64,000 nucleotides of DNA from Norana najaformis (GCA_964023275.1 OZ029922.1:1921034-1985033), one strand, 5' to 3'. Positions 20,161 through 31,344 are shown, counted from the stretch's first letter. Numbers and translations: made by a program. The notes: generated by a model not told the origin, from the letters alone.

Positions 20161-20579
20161 TTTACATAGCTACATAGCACTGCCGAGGCCGAAAAGGGGG
20201 TCAGATTTAGCAAACGAAACAAGGCAGTTATACAATTTTCGTAACTGCTTTGTACCGCACTGAATTGCATTTGATGCGTTTATGCAATTAACTATGTAGA
20301 AATGAAATTCTACTAATCGCATCCGGTCGAGTAAAAAATAATAGTCAACGATTGACTGATGAAGTCTAATTAGGCCTAAGCTTAACTACGACATAACACT
20401 TTCAGAAGAATTTATAAATTGGAAAGATTTGACTGCAAAGTGGCTTCTAAACTACCCGAGGTAATGGAATTGGGATAAACCATATTATGTCAATCGCCTG
20501 CGACACACATTTGATTCCATTGCCTAGTTTAGACATTCCGGAAAAACCTGCCCAGAACTGGATTCATATTTTTATGAAC
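20161..20579. other. No gene recognised
   Basis: Unique AT-leaning sequence. Confidence 0.4.
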
Positions 20580-20599
20580 TTTTGAATGAGCCCGAGGTG

Positions 20600-20760
20600 C
20601 GTGGGAGTCTACTGGTTTGCGGGCTGAACGGTGAACCGAGAGCTCTGGGGTTCAAATCCCCGCCTGGACAGAGACATTTCAAGATTTCTGTTCATCTAGC
20701 GAACTCAGCTATAAATGAGTACATCGGCCGTACACTGATTTTACTGAAGATCTAACAGTG
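20600..20760 (+). mobile_element. tRNA-headed SINE, family D
   Basis: B box GGGGTTCAAATCC near 20648, then a GACAGAGACATTTCAAGATT body shared with 35670-35860. The A box is degenerate. Confidence 0.55.
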
Positions 20761-20816
20761 AATGAAGGAGCTAACTATCATTCCCCATAATCCAAGATTA
20801 AGAAAATAGAGCATCT

Positions 20817-20945
20817 ATGTATGTACATACGTATGTATGTATGTATGTATGTATGTACATACGTCTGTATGTATGTATGTATGCATGCATGTATGTATGT
20901 ATGTATCTATGTATGCATGCATGTATGTATGTATGTATGTATGCT
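20817..20945 (+). repeat. (TATG)n microsatellite
   Basis: TATG with TACA and TGCA interruptions. Confidence 0.95.
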
Positions 20946-20949
20946 ATAC

Positions 20950-21425
20950 AACCCTACGAGTCGTACACAATCATTCGTGGGCGGATGAGTTACTGAGTGA
21001 GAAAGGATGGTCCGGGGAGCACTGGCCTGCTTCCGACGTGTGCACACATACCTCCGTAGGCTGCCAGGGCCATCGCTCCCTCCCTCGCTCGCTCAGTTGG
21101 TTGGGCAACAGTTCCTGGGCGGTTAATAGATGAGACAAGTCGGGCACCGCAGCCCGAGTGTCATCGGCTAATGATTCGTCTTTGATGCGCACCGCTAAGA
21201 CCATAGTCGGCAGCATGAAAGACGCCGGCTCAAACGTCCGACGGACCACCCACCACGATCGGCTTGAAAGGACCAACCGAGCAAGGAATTCACCCGCTGC
21301 GCCTAGAGGGGGGAAACGAGGAGGGGCTTCTTCGGAAATAGCCTAAGGGGAGGGAGGGGTGATGTGAACGTGTCTTGCGGCGGCGGCGGTGTTATCATTA
21401 GGGGCCGACAGTTCGAATTACCCTA
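20950..21425. other. Unique CpG-containing region, no gene recognised
   Basis: Non-repetitive and moderately GC-rich. A minus-strand frame (about 21276-20971) is open for 101 codons but unfamiliar. Candidate exon or conserved non-coding element. Confidence 0.3.
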
Positions 21426-21449
21426 AATATTAATCAGTGCTGTTTATTA

Positions 21450-21770
21450 GAGCACGCTCGAGAAAGAGAGAGAATGACAGAGACAGACACAGACTCAGAG
21501 ACTGACAGACACATACATACATACGTACATACGTACATAAGTACGTACAGAGACAGAGAAGAACGAGAAATAGACAGATAAACATATAGCTGGACAGATA
21601 ATGAGAAAGATAGATTAGATAGGTAGACAGACAGACATTGCGACAGACACATGGACAGACACAGAGGCAGTCAGAGACAGAGGAGAGAGATATACAAACA
21701 TACATAGATAGATAGACAGACAAACAGACAGACAGATGAATAGACAGCTAGACAGATTAAGAGAAAGATT
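21450..21770 (+). repeat. (GACA)n, (ACAT)n, (GATA)n microsatellite cluster
   Basis: Mixed tetranucleotide repeats dominated by GACA. Confidence 0.85.
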
Positions 21771-21835
21771 GCACTGTTTCCATACATAGACAGACAGTCA
21801 AAGACAGACCTTGAAAGAGGTCACCGCAATCATTC

Positions 21836-21922
21836 ATCTTCACCATCATCGTCGTCGTCTTCATCATCATCATCATCTTTATCACCACCACCATCACCAC
21901 CATCATTATCATCATCACACTT
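21836..21922 (+). repeat. (CAT)n/(CAC)n repeat
   Basis: CATCATCATCGTCGTCGTC-type triplets. Confidence 0.85.
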
Positions 21923-22249
21923 GTCAAGCTAATTACTGTAACAGCCAATGCTCCAAGTGCATAGATTATACTTCCAAATTCCTTTCGCTAAATTGCAACG
22001 AGAATCCCGGCTTAAGAGATTAGCGGTTAGTTATTTATCTGCTCCTTCAAGGAGAACCTGTGGGCGCTTATACGAATGCTGTGCATGTGATGGAAATAAA
22101 AGCCTTAAAGGCTACATCGACGGCAACAGAAAGGATCGCAATCACGACGCATTCCACCTCAACCGGAAACTATGCTGGTCGGCAAGAGAGGGCGCCAATT
22201 ATTACGAAAACGCCTGCGATCTTCGCTGCTTCACATAGGGCTTCTTCAG
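21923..22249. other. No gene recognised
   Basis: Unique sequence between a triplet repeat and a LINE relic. Two overlapping plus-strand frames are open but unfamiliar. Confidence 0.35.
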
Positions 22250-22737
22250 GTTCTCTGCCCTCAGGCAGGTTCAAAAGTCCGATGATGCCACTCCTCTCCG
22301 TACTGAGCTTCTTCTTTCAGCCTGCTGTATCCCTCTGCCATAATCCAGTCCAGCAGCATCTGTCTGGGTCTTCCTCTTGTCCTCCGTTCCTCAATCCTGC
22401 CCCTAATGACGTTTCTCAAGAGTGAGTCCCCTCTCAACATGTGACCAATCCATTTTCTCTGTCGCTTCCTTAATGTTGCTATCACAGACCTTTCTTCTCC
22501 AGCTCTTTTCAGCACCTCCTCGTTTGTTATGTGCTCCATCCAACTAACTTTTACCATCACCATCACCACCACCACCACCATTCTTTTTCCATACTCCGCC
22601 AAATCCTCATTTCAAAGTCCTCCAATCGCTTGATGTCCTCCTTTTTCATGGATCCATGCAACACCACACTCCATATCAGAGCTTTGACCATTCGACCATT
22701 AACCACAGGGCTAACGAAATTCAATTTCGCCCCTTAG
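22250..22737 (-). pseudogene. LINE RT C-terminal relic with in-frame (GGT)n insertion
   Basis: The reverse strand gives a decayed ALIWSVVLHGS block, KKEDIKRLEDFEMRIWRSME, then KVSWMEHITNEEVL, RKRQRKWIGHMLRGDSLL and RGRPRQMLLDWI. These are the usual C-terminal blocks of an endonuclease/RT type of non-LTR element. Between IWRSME and VSWMEH a GGT/GAT microsatellite of about 30 bp adds a Val/Met run without breaking frame. The catalytic RT is missing, so it is 5' truncated. Confidence 0.8.
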
Positions 22738-23390
22738 ATCTTGTCACAAGTTGGGCCTTGGCGTCTGACAACTGTACTAAAACTAGACATCGTCGCATTG
22801 TTCAGCTGATAATAACTGTCTTTCAGCGCTATTCATGATAAACTGCGTCGCTAACGAAACTTGTAAACATGTCTGTAATCTTCGATGTAAACTTATTACA
22901 TGTAAATATATCATGTGTACATGCATGTAATCTTACATGTTATCTTATATTGTAATCATATTATGTGATCATTTTTATTGATTATATTATAATTTTATTT
23001 GGTATCTTATGTTGTAATCTGTTGTAATCTTATATGTAAACGTGTTACACGCAAATATTTCTGTGAATGTATCTATGCATCTTTTAATATAGCGCCTATA
23101 TTTTCTCTAAGAAACGGAAACACTTCGTCCACATGAGCCTGATGATTATGTAAAAGACATCTGGCCACCTGTTCGCACAAATTAACATGATCCACAAGAT
23201 AAACACATGATCAAGCCAACCTCTAAGCCGGATCATTCGTCCTTCGATCATTGCATGATCATGATCAAGGGACTGTGGACGCATGCAGCCGGTGTTCGAA
23301 TGAAACCTGCATTCAATAAAAGCCGGGCATACGTAATCGGACAGCAAAGAGACGGATCTACTCGCAGATTATCCTAAGCACGTCGACTAT
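22738..23390. other. AT-rich, degenerate TGTAATCTTA repeats
   Basis: TGTAATCTTACATGT-like words recur from 22860 to 23050, followed by unique sequence with several ATGATC words near 23140-23270. No exon recognised. Confidence 0.45.
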
Positions 23391-23399
23391 AATCCCGGA

Positions 23400-23815
23400 A
23401 ATAAAAGCCTGACGACAGACCATCCACAAGACAACGGACTAACGAAGACAACGGACCACCCAAAGCACAGGACCACCCACGCTGACGGGCCACCTGAGAC
23501 AACAGACAACCAAAAACACAGGACCACGACGACAGACCATCCACAAGAGCGGACCACCCGCAAGAACGGACCACCCACAAGAGCGGACCACCCGCAAGAA
23601 CGGACCACCCGCAAGAACGGACCACCCACAAGAGCGGACCACCCACAAGAACGGGCCACCCACAAAAGCGGACCACCCACAAGAGCGAACCACCCGCAAG
23701 AGCGGACCACCCACAAGAGCGGACCACCCACAAGAACGGACCACCCACAAGAGCGGACCACCCACAAGAACAGACCACCCACAAGAGTAGACCACCCACA
23801 AGAACTGACAGCTTG
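23400..23815 (+). repeat. 17-bp minisatellite, 15 in-register copies
   Basis: Units of GAGCGGACCACCCGCAA or GAACGGACCACCCACAA repeat 15 times without length change from 23547 to 23801, with degenerate copies from about 23420. The 17-bp unit has no stop in any minus frame, so all three read through as Gly/Trp/Val/Leu-rich polypeptides. These are artefacts unless expression is shown. Confidence 0.93.
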
Positions 23816-24845
23816 AGACAATGCCCCCTCCCCACAACAAAGTACCACCCAAGCAACATGCGAGCGTTCCTTCGGTATGAGGCAATGTTGCCTGGCGCCC
23901 GCCATGAATAGGATAACTGCGACCTGCATCGAGCACAGACGGGAACCCTTCTGTCCGTCCGTCCGTCCGTCCGTCCGTCCGTCCGGGGGACAGAAGCGAA
24001 TTGATTAAGGTTGCGTGGCCATCGGTGCGTGATCCGGAGACTGAGCGCGGTGGTTGATGCCAGATGACCAGGCTTCAATTGGACCCGGCGTCTATATTAG
24101 ACAGGAAACATGGTCAGTCGACGAACCGGGTAGACCTCCTATGTCGGTAGAACATCCCAGCGGTGTGGTGGTGCCAAATCGGTTCTCGTGCGAAGATGGT
24201 TCCGACTCGGCCTACTGTTGGCACAGCATAGCGAGGCGAATTTTGAAGTAGATTGTTGCGTTGATAGCAAATCTGACGGGAAGCAATAGTTTTATTAAGT
24301 GGGAAAACAGAGGCCCGTGCAGTTGATCGCCCAAGCAGAATTAGGAAAAACTTGTTTCTGACGAACGTAGCGGATAAAACGGTTTCGACAAACTGTTCTG
24401 TTTTTAGAAACAAATTTCCATGTCCTGATCACATGAGCCAATCACAATGTTTTCGGAACTGTTTTCACCCAGACCTAATTTTGCCTCACACCGGTCCCTG
24501 ATAAACCGCAGACAGGAGACAAAGCCGTAGAATCAACGGACTGTGAGAGTATGGACCGTTGACTGTAGCGTCCACGATATCACCTCATCTTGCATGGTGT
24601 GTGTGTGTGTGTTTCGATCGCATTAATATTTAAATCTTTGTGTAGCTGGGTATCGTTATATCAGTGTATTTTGAATCAGTGTAGGCCTACCTACGCGTTT
24701 ATGTATTTGGTATAAATACATCTGTGCATATCTGGATCTGGGACTGTGTTTCTATGCATCCATCAATATTTGCATCTCCAGATTGACTTCCGCCCACGCA
24801 CTCATCCATCCGTCCGTCCGTCCTTCCCTCCATCCATCCATCCAA
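23816..24845. other. No gene recognised; (GTCC)n run
   Basis: (GTCC)n at about 23953-23986 and (GT)n near 24596-24612. A unique stretch at 24060-24250 has no recognisable exon. Confidence 0.4.
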
Positions 24846-24847
24846 TC

Positions 24848-25393
24848 TATTCGTATAGCAACAGCTACACTGAAAGCTATGGATAAGATCTGGAAAAGCA
24901 AAGCCATAAAGCTGGAGACAAAACTGAGCATTCTGAAAACATGTGTTTTCGGTAGCATGTTTATGGATGTGAGTCTTGGGTAAATAACGAAAGATGTTGA
25001 CAGAAGAATACTGACCTTCAAGAGAAAATGCTACAGGAAGACTATGGAAATAAGAAGGACACAAAAAGCTTGTAATGCAGAGCTATACAAAAAGATACAT
25101 CTCAAAAGAACTTGATGTAGAAGGTAGTTCAGAGGAAACTGGGATTATCTGGTCACATATGCAGAATGAGCAACGATAGGAAGATGAAGACATTAGTGTT
25201 CGGAATGATGGATGGACCAAACAACAGAGGACGACCCCACAAAGAATGGGTAGACGATATAATCGAATGGTGTGGGGCATCACTCCAGGAGCTGAGCCAC
25301 GCCGCACTGGAAAGACAACAGTGGAGGAACATAGCGAGAAGGGCATCAGACACATACGGGCGTTGAGCCCATGGTTTATGATGACGATGATAT
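24848..25393 (+). pseudogene. 5'-truncated RTE-like LINE (family R) relic
   Basis: Reads TLKAMDKIWKSKAI and ETKLSILKTCVFG, then after frame breaks LVFGMMDGPNNRGRPHKEW, VDDIIEWCGASLQ and RRASDTYG. These are the same blocks in the same order as the C-terminus of the 33.5-kb LINE. It ends with CGGGCGTTGAGCCCATGGTT and an ATG/ACG tail. Several stops and frameshifts mark it as dead. Confidence 0.88.
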
Positions 25394-25610
25394 CTATCCA
25401 TTCCTCACCCCCCATTAATTCATCCCAACCCCTTAAATCGCAATGAAACCTTAATGCTTCCGTTAAGCGCCTTAAAACACACCCATCACCCTAAGCACCA
25501 TCCGCCTTTCCCCAAACTCATCACCTGTAAAGTAACTAATCCAATTTCAATGCAACTCGTCGAACCTGAACACATAATCGACGCGCACCTGCTCTCTACT
25601 TAGGCGCATT
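25394..25610. other. No gene recognised
   Basis: C/A-rich sequence without a repeat or exon match. Confidence 0.4.
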
Positions 25611-26075
25611 TAATATTATTCTTCTTCTTCTTTTATTTATCCGAGGTATATGATTCCTCAGGATTTAAAAAATTTTCCGGAGAATAAAAAATTCTTGGAC
25701 GGCTAAAACTCGTCAAGATCTGGCGGAAGTACATATGATTCCATGAAGCTTAAAAACTAACCGCAGAGCAACAAGATCTGGAACGGCCACTACTCATCAA
25801 GTTATTATTATTATTATTACTATTACTATTATTACTATTATGATCATTATCATTATTATAATTATCATCATCATCATCATCATTTGCCCGAGGTATTTAT
25901 AATCCATCAGGATTATTATTTTTTATTGTATTATTTTTGTCATTGTTATTGTTATTATTTTTTCCCGAGGTAAATATATCCCTCGGGAGTAAACATCTGG
26001 AACGGCAGCTTTATTGTTATTATTATTATTATTTTACATCTTTATCGTCGTCGTCATCATCATCATTTTAAAATA
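25611..26075 (-). repeat. Family F-like ends with (ATT)n runs
   Basis: CCGAGGTATATGATTCCTCA (25628), CCCGAGGTATTTATAATCC (25888) and CCCGAGGTAAATATATCCC (25966) lie among (ATT)n and (ATC)n runs. They look like several reverse-oriented ends of the family seen at 20100 and 59170. Confidence 0.5.
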
Positions 26076-26520
26076 AATAATACTATTTATTAGTATTCTA
26101 ATAAATAGCCCAATGAATAACTTGTCTGAGATGTTGTATTAGGAGGAACTTATTAATATGCACTAATAAAAGTAACCGGGTAAGTAGCATCACTATAATG
26201 GAGTTCCGTACCATAAACTTTGGATAGCTTTACCCCATTAACACCACACATTTTGCCCCAAAATACAAGTCTGATTGGGACCTAAATTACTAGAACTTGG
26301 CATCGAATGCGCTATATAAATGAAGCGCGTGCGTCGGTGTGTGCGGAAGTCTGTTGATTGGAGAGGCGCTGAGTACATAGGTCTCATCTGGACGGATTCT
26401 CATTCAATTGGCCCTTCGAATTATATCGGTCATTGGTACATGGGCAGCGCGCAGTGCGCTAAATAAATAACGCGGAAGTAGAAAAAATCGTGCTCAAAAG
26501 ACGGCTTATATCAAGAAATA
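26076..26520. other. No gene recognised
   Basis: Mixed sequence containing GCGCTATATAAATG near 26311, a LINE/SINE-type 3' core without a traceable body. Confidence 0.4.
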
Positions 26521-26523
26521 TGG

Positions 26524-26925
26524 CGTAATCGTAATCGTACTCTCGAGATTTCTACAGCGCCCACAGAAAGCTAATTCGTGAGAACCAGCTTTTTAACAGG
26601 CGCTTAGTCAAATAAAATCGATAGGCAGGTAGGGTCGTGTTCGGTTCCAGGTCGAGATCCAGTGGTTGGGCAGGCAGACACTCAGTCGGCCACGGTGGAT
26701 GATGTTTGGAATTGGAGCAGCGGGAGAGGTAAGGAGAAGAGAGATTGCAAGAGGTTGAGTGCTGGCGAGTTAGCAGGATGGGTTAGATAATTAATTGTTG
26801 CAAATCTGGCTAGAGATTTTCCACGAAGGGGGGAGAAAGCAGATTTCATGAAGTGGCGCTGTATAAATATGCAATTGCATATTACAAACCTTATCCAGCT
26901 AGAACTGATCCAGGTAATTACCAAG
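26524..26925 (-). repeat. LINE 3'-end, family A, longer copy
   Basis: Tail CGTAATCGTAATCGT at the left, the CAGCGCCCACAGAAAGC core, then about 250 bp further into the element (GGTGGATGATGTTTGGAATT). Long copies at 30815 and 56572 align over the same stretch. Confidence 0.75.
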
Positions 26926-27106
26926 AACTGAACTGTTTCATTGAACTTTAACTGAACAGTTAATGAACCATTACTGAACCCATCTTATTCAACCAGAATT
27001 GAAGGAATGAATTAATTAAACCATTTTATCCAAACAGGACTGAACCAGAAAATGAACCCATCTTATCTATCTGCCCATTTCAGTTCGTTCTGTCAGTTCT
27101 TTGATA
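26926..27106 (+). repeat. Degenerate TGAACCATTTTATCC repeats
   Basis: ACTGAACC and CCATCTTATC words recur. They also appear just after 27305. Confidence 0.45.
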
Positions 27107-27305
27107 TCACTCAGGTCTAAACTAAAGACACTTGCTTACCCACCGTAGCCTGGCTTCTGGTTTCTCTGACCTATCAGAATTCGACCCGGCTTCTCCAACG
27201 GATTATGATTTTGACTGAGATTTTGACTTCAAGCGACCATCGACTGATGCCTTGGTCATTTTGATAACGGCGCTATACAAGTCTTTAGATTAGGTTAGAT
27301 TAGAC
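27107..27305 (+). repeat. LINE 3'-end, family B
   Basis: AGGTCTAAACTAAAGACACT (the KLKTHLF-coding end, decayed), GGCTTCTCCAACGGATTATG, AAGCGACCATCGACTGATGC, the GGCGCTATACAAGTC core and a TTAGATTAGGTTAGATTAGA tail. Confidence 0.75.
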
Positions 27306-27651
27306 CCATCTTATCCAAACAGAACCGTGCCATAGCTGAGAACCCAAAAGGAGCCATTGTCACTAGCATCAGAATCGAGATACTCTCAAACGCAGTATAA
27401 ACCTTGCCAGCCCGCATTAGACAACAAATCAGAGGCAGACCAACCGGGCATTGAGGCAGCGGGCACCTGCGTTTCACGGCCCATTTCGACAGCCAATTAT
27501 CCCGGCTTTTTTGAATAATTTAGATGCCTTCCCAGTCCTCGTCTTAATAATTCAGGCCCTTTGTACTACGGAGCCTCTTATCCAGTTATATAAATCAGAC
27601 GAACACTTTCTTATATTTTAAAGCCAAAACAACCAGGTCAAGGCCAGGACC
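27306..27651. other. No gene recognised
   Basis: Unique sequence. A minus-strand frame is open for 60 codons but unconvincing. Confidence 0.4.
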
Positions 27652-27826
27652 TATGCCATCCATGTAGTGACATCAGACATTATGCCATCCATGTAGTGAC
27701 ATCAGACATTATGCCATCCATGTAGTGACATCAGACATTATGCCATCCATGTAGTGACATCAGACATTATGCCATCCATGTAGTGACATCAGACATATAT
27801 GCCATCCATGTAGTGACATCAAACAT
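27652..27826 (+). repeat. 29-bp minisatellite, six copies
   Basis: Six copies of a 29-bp unit starting TATGCCATCCATGTAGTGAC. The first five are identical or nearly so, one extra A precedes the sixth, and the sixth has one change near its end. Confidence 0.93.
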
Positions 27827-27946
27827 GCCGCTACGTCACTTCCGACCGTATGGCAGTCTGTTACAGAATGATGGGCAGACCTCGGAAAAGCTACCATGGT
27901 CCATAGAAGCTTTCTACGTGGAGGCCAGTAAATACAGCGGCAGCTC

Positions 27947-27948
27947 AC

Positions 27949-27979
<31 letters not shown>

Positions 27980-28066
27980 CATACATACATACATACATAC
28001 ATACACAAATGCATACATGCATATATGCATACATGCAGGCATATATATACACACATACATACATAC
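27947..28066 (+). repeat. (ACAT)n microsatellite
   Basis: ACAT repeat with TGCA and TATA interruptions. Confidence 0.95.
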
Positions 28067-28117
28067 CTATACAGGTTGGACATTTGTAAGGACACCGTTG
28101 TTCAATATAGCAGCGAC

Positions 28118-28215
28118 CACAGTTTGGATTTTAACTGGACTTCAACGGTTTACGATTTTTGACTAAGGTGATTGATGCTCTGATATGACAACAGCGCCGT
28201 AGAAGTCGTGTGGTT
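28118..28215 (+). repeat. Diverged LINE 3'-end, family B
   Basis: GACTTCAACGGTTTACGATT, GATTGATGCTCTGATATGAC and an ACAGCGCCGTAGAAGTC core match family B loosely. Confidence 0.45.
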
Positions 28216-28545
28216 ATTCTGGTTCCCCACTAGTCTCAACAGATGTCTTTAGAATCGACGAGAATTTTTTCTGGAATGACTCAAGCTATTCTCCGTGACT
28301 TGCGAAGCCACCTGCAGGTCAACGAGTGCACGTTCTAATACCTGAGATGTTTCACTTCTGTAGAAGACAATTGATCCTTCTGATTGTCTTCCAGTTCGTA
28401 ATGATCTTAATTGTCTTGCCGTCCACATGAGAGTAGGTTAATGGGCGATTGAATGAATGATTGATTGAATGTTTGATTGATTCAGTGAATGAGTGCGCTA
28501 ATGTGTGAGTCAGTCAGTCATCACCTAAACCCACTCGCTCGCTCG
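28216..28545. other. No gene recognised
   Basis: Unique sequence ending in GAATGATTGATTGAATG-type words. Confidence 0.4.
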
Positions 28546-28765
28546 CTTACTCTCACTCACTCATTCACTCACTCACACACACACACACACGCACACACTC
28601 AACTATCCAGGGTGTCAGTCAGTAAATCAGGCAATCAAGCAATCAACCATGCATGTAGGTTATATCTCAGTAAATCAGACAATCACGCAATCAACCACGC
28701 ATATAGGCTATATCTCAGTAAATCAGGCAATCAAGCAATCAACCATGCATGTAGGCTCTATCTGC
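28546..28765 (+). repeat. (CACT)/(CA)n, then three 48-bp tandem repeats
   Basis: Three copies of a 48-bp unit starting TCAGTAAATCAGGCAATCAA at 28619, 28667 and 28715, differing at a few bases. Because 48 is a multiple of three, a 16-residue repeat appears in the overlapping frame. I do not call it a gene. Confidence 0.88.
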
Positions 28766-29103
28766 CTGTCTTCCTACCTACCTACCTGCGTCCTTTTGCC
28801 TATTTATATGTTTGTGTCAGTTTGTTTCCCGCTCGGGTCACTATGTCGTTCTTGAGACACATCTGTTGGTCATCGAGTGAGTAAGTCAGTTAGTCATTCT
28901 GTCCTTCATTCATTCGTCCATTCATTCATTCGGTCGAACAACGTCTCGCTTTCCCTGTATCGATAACGGTTCCTGAGGAAATTGAAAGATGTTGGTTGGC
29001 GCTGTCTTCATTGTTATTGACCGCGCCGACCGTCAGCTCGATATTGAAAAGACTTCGCTTTGGTCAACATCGCCTCTCGCCAGCAAATATTAGTCCAACC
29101 CCA

Positions 29104-29206
29104 ACGGACGGACGGACGGAGGGACGGACGGACGGACGGACGGACGGACGGACGGACGGGACGGACGGACGGACGGACGGACGGACGGACGGACGGACGG
29201 ACGGAC
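29104..29206 (+). repeat. (GACG)n microsatellite
   Basis: ACGG tetranucleotide repeat with two interruptions. Confidence 0.95.
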
Positions 29207-29309
29207 TAGCCTCCCCCCGACCGAATCTGCATGTCAATGGTTGCTGGATGTTGAGCAAATCGAAATTATGCAGAACGCACGAACAGCTACTGCTAACTTG
29301 AACGTCGCT

Positions 29310-29680
29310 TGTAACCAGTCAGTCTAGTCTAGTCTAGTACAGTCTATAGTGTTCAGTCTCAAGTCTAGTTTATTGGTCTCAGGTTCATAGCCTTTAGTCT
29401 CAAGTCTCCGTCTCAAGTTTCAAGGCTCTAATCTCAAGTCTCTAGTCTCAAGTTTCAAGGCTCTAATCTCAAGTCTCTAGTCTCAAGTCTCAAGTTTCAA
29501 GGCTCTAATCTCGTCTCTAGTCTCAAGCCTTTAGTCTCTAGTCCCTAGTCTCAAGTCTCCAGTCTCAAATCTATAGTCTTAAATTTCTAGTCTCAAGTCT
29601 CCGTTTTCGTCTATAGTCTCAAAGCTTTAGTTTCTAATCTCTATCTTCTAGTCTCTAATCTCTGATCTGATTTGATCCAC
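29310..29680 (+). repeat. Degenerate TAGTCTCAAGTCTC tandem repeat
   Basis: Irregular TAGTCT, CTCAAGT and CAAGGCTCTAA blocks for about 370 bp. Confidence 0.8.
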
Positions 29681-29689
29681 TCTTAACTG

Positions 29690-29810
29690 GCCATTTCCGG
29701 TCCAGTCCAGTCCAATTAAAAATCTTAACACTTCTATAGCGCCGCAATGTTTCGACACAATGCATTTAATCGATGGTCGTCGCTTCTAAGCAAAACGGCA
29801 TTCCTTAAAA
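29690..29810 (-). repeat. LINE 3'-end, family B, diverged
   Basis: ACTTCTATAGCGCCGCAATG, then ATCGATGGTCGTCGCTTC: the reverse-strand family B core and body. Confidence 0.55.
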
Positions 29811-30117
29811 CAACAATCCTGCAGAACCACTCGCGATCCACGGAGACCAGAGGGCCTGCTGAAGATAAGCAATCCGAAACAAATGCGATTTCAGTGGAGA
29901 CTCGAACGAATCAGAGAACAGGCATTTTGCATTACATTAATCTAAATAAGGTCGTATTGAATTCCTTTAAATCACAGAAATTACGATGAACCATGTTCAA
30001 ACCCATTGAATCGCATTGAAGCACACAACATCGTACTGAATCACACTAAACTACACTGAATTACATCAAATCACTCTGACTCACATTACATAACTCGCAG
30101 TGAATCGTATAAAATCA
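29811..30117. other. No gene recognised
   Basis: Degenerate AATCACACTGAATTACA-type words at 29990-30110. No exon recognised. Confidence 0.4.
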
Positions 30118-30565
30118 CATCAGACGATAAGACTTTTGAAAGCTCTTGTATGGCCAGTGGTACAGTATGGCTGTGAAAGCTGGACCAAATGAAGAGGAAA
30201 GTATCAACGCATTTGAAATGGTAGATTCTTAGACTACCGATGACTGCCAAGAAGACAAATGAGTGGGTTCTAGAGACGGCAGGAGTAGAGAGGAGTCTGC
30301 TCGAATTAATCAATAAAAAAGGAAGCTGTCATATTTTGAGCATGTGCTACCAAAGAGTGGAAACTACTTAGAGAAAGAGACCATCCAAAGCACAATTCCT
30401 GGATCCTGAGCTCGGGGAAGACCCAAGATGACATGGATTGATAACATCAAGTCGTGGACTGAATTATCATTCGACCAGTTATTACAAGAAACGAGGGACA
30501 GAAGCAGATGATACAAAATTGTTCGTGGTGCAGCCAATCCTCGGCTCGAGGGCGGTTGAAGACAA
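30118..30565 (+). pseudogene. LINE RT C-terminal relic
   Basis: Readable blocks across frames: KALVWPVVQYGCESW, then after several stops a G-x-x-K-M-T-W-I-D-N-I-K-S-W stretch and RDRSR before an RGAANPRLEG end. This is the usual C-terminal order of endonuclease/RT-type LINEs (YGCE-W, then the G-R-P-x-x-x-W-x-D-x-I motif). Heavily mutated, and distinct in sequence from the 22.3- and 33.5-kb elements. Confidence 0.75.
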
Positions 30566-30814
30566 GACAAGAAAAACGATGTAATATGATGTTCTGCAAT
30601 ATGATATCACATTAATTCATTACATTACTGTACAGCAGCTGCTGTGAGCGTCAAATCATACCAACTCGAATCAAACCGAATTTCTTAACATCACAATGCA
30701 TAACAGTGACTCAGCTTTCACGATTTTCACGACGGACAGTGAAAACATAGCTTTTACTGAGACTGAAAAATTTGGTGAACGTGGCTTCTCCTAATGCGGT
30801 CCGCCGCCGCTGAA
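30566..30814. other. No gene recognised
   Basis: Unique sequence between two LINE fragments. Confidence 0.4.
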
Positions 30815-31140
30815 ATCGTAATCGTAAATTCGAGATTTATACAGCGCCCAACGAGTGCTAGGTCGCGGGAACCAGCTTATGCACAGACGGTCAGTCAAAA
30901 CAAAATCGATAGGCAAGAAGGGTTCGGTTCCAGGTCAAGATCCAAGGCAGGCAGACAGGCAGTCAGTCAGACGGCTACGGTGGATGATGTTTGGAATTGG
31001 ATCTGCAGGATAGATAAGGGGAAGAAGAGGAACCAGGATAGAATCGGCGGAAGAGGAGTGTGTTGAGTTTTGAGTGAAGACCTGCGCAGGGATTGCAAGG
31101 GGTGAAGTGATGGCGAGTTCGTATGATGGATCAGATAGCT
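30815..31140 (-). repeat. LINE 3'-end, family A, longer copy
   Basis: AAATCGTAATCGTAAATTCG tail, CAGCGCCCAACGAG core, GGTTCGGTTCCAGGTCAAGA, then GGTGGATGATGTTTGGAATT and GTGAAGACCTGCGCAGG. In the sense direction the far end resembles a decayed RT C-terminus of the FRRSLLKT type. Confidence 0.78.
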
Positions 31141-31149
31141 GCTTACTTG

Positions 31150-31320
31150 TAGCCCGGCAAGAAACGACTGACGCTGGACTGTCCAAGAGCAGTCTTAAGA
31201 CGCACTTGTTCGAACTGGCTGAGCGATTGACTGTGTAATGCGCTGTTGGCCACAACAGGTACAAGTGGCCCATTAGAAGCAATGTTTTGTTGTAAGAAGA
31301 TCCAGGCATATAAAGCGAAC
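31150..31320 (+). repeat. Another L2/CR1-like LINE 3' end
   Basis: Reads LSKSSLKTHLFELAERLTV then a stop, followed by 3' UTR ending ATAAAGCGAAC. The S-L-K-T-H-L-F ending is the common C-terminus of L2/CR1-type RTs. Confidence 0.6.
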
Positions 31321-31344
31321 AAACTCTAAGCAGAGTTGAGCTCT

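Noticed and set aside
23374..24078. Gly/Trp/Val-rich proteins of 165-234 codons in three minus frames
   Set aside because: All three frames of a 17-bp repeat are open together, which indicates a repeat and not a gene. Kept only as a repeat finding.
27295..27477. Minus-strand frame with a hydrophobic stretch, considered as a second tetraspanin exon
   Set aside because: It lacks the expected L-A-G/G-I-W-L pattern, the CCG motif and splice signals, and overlaps a family B tail.
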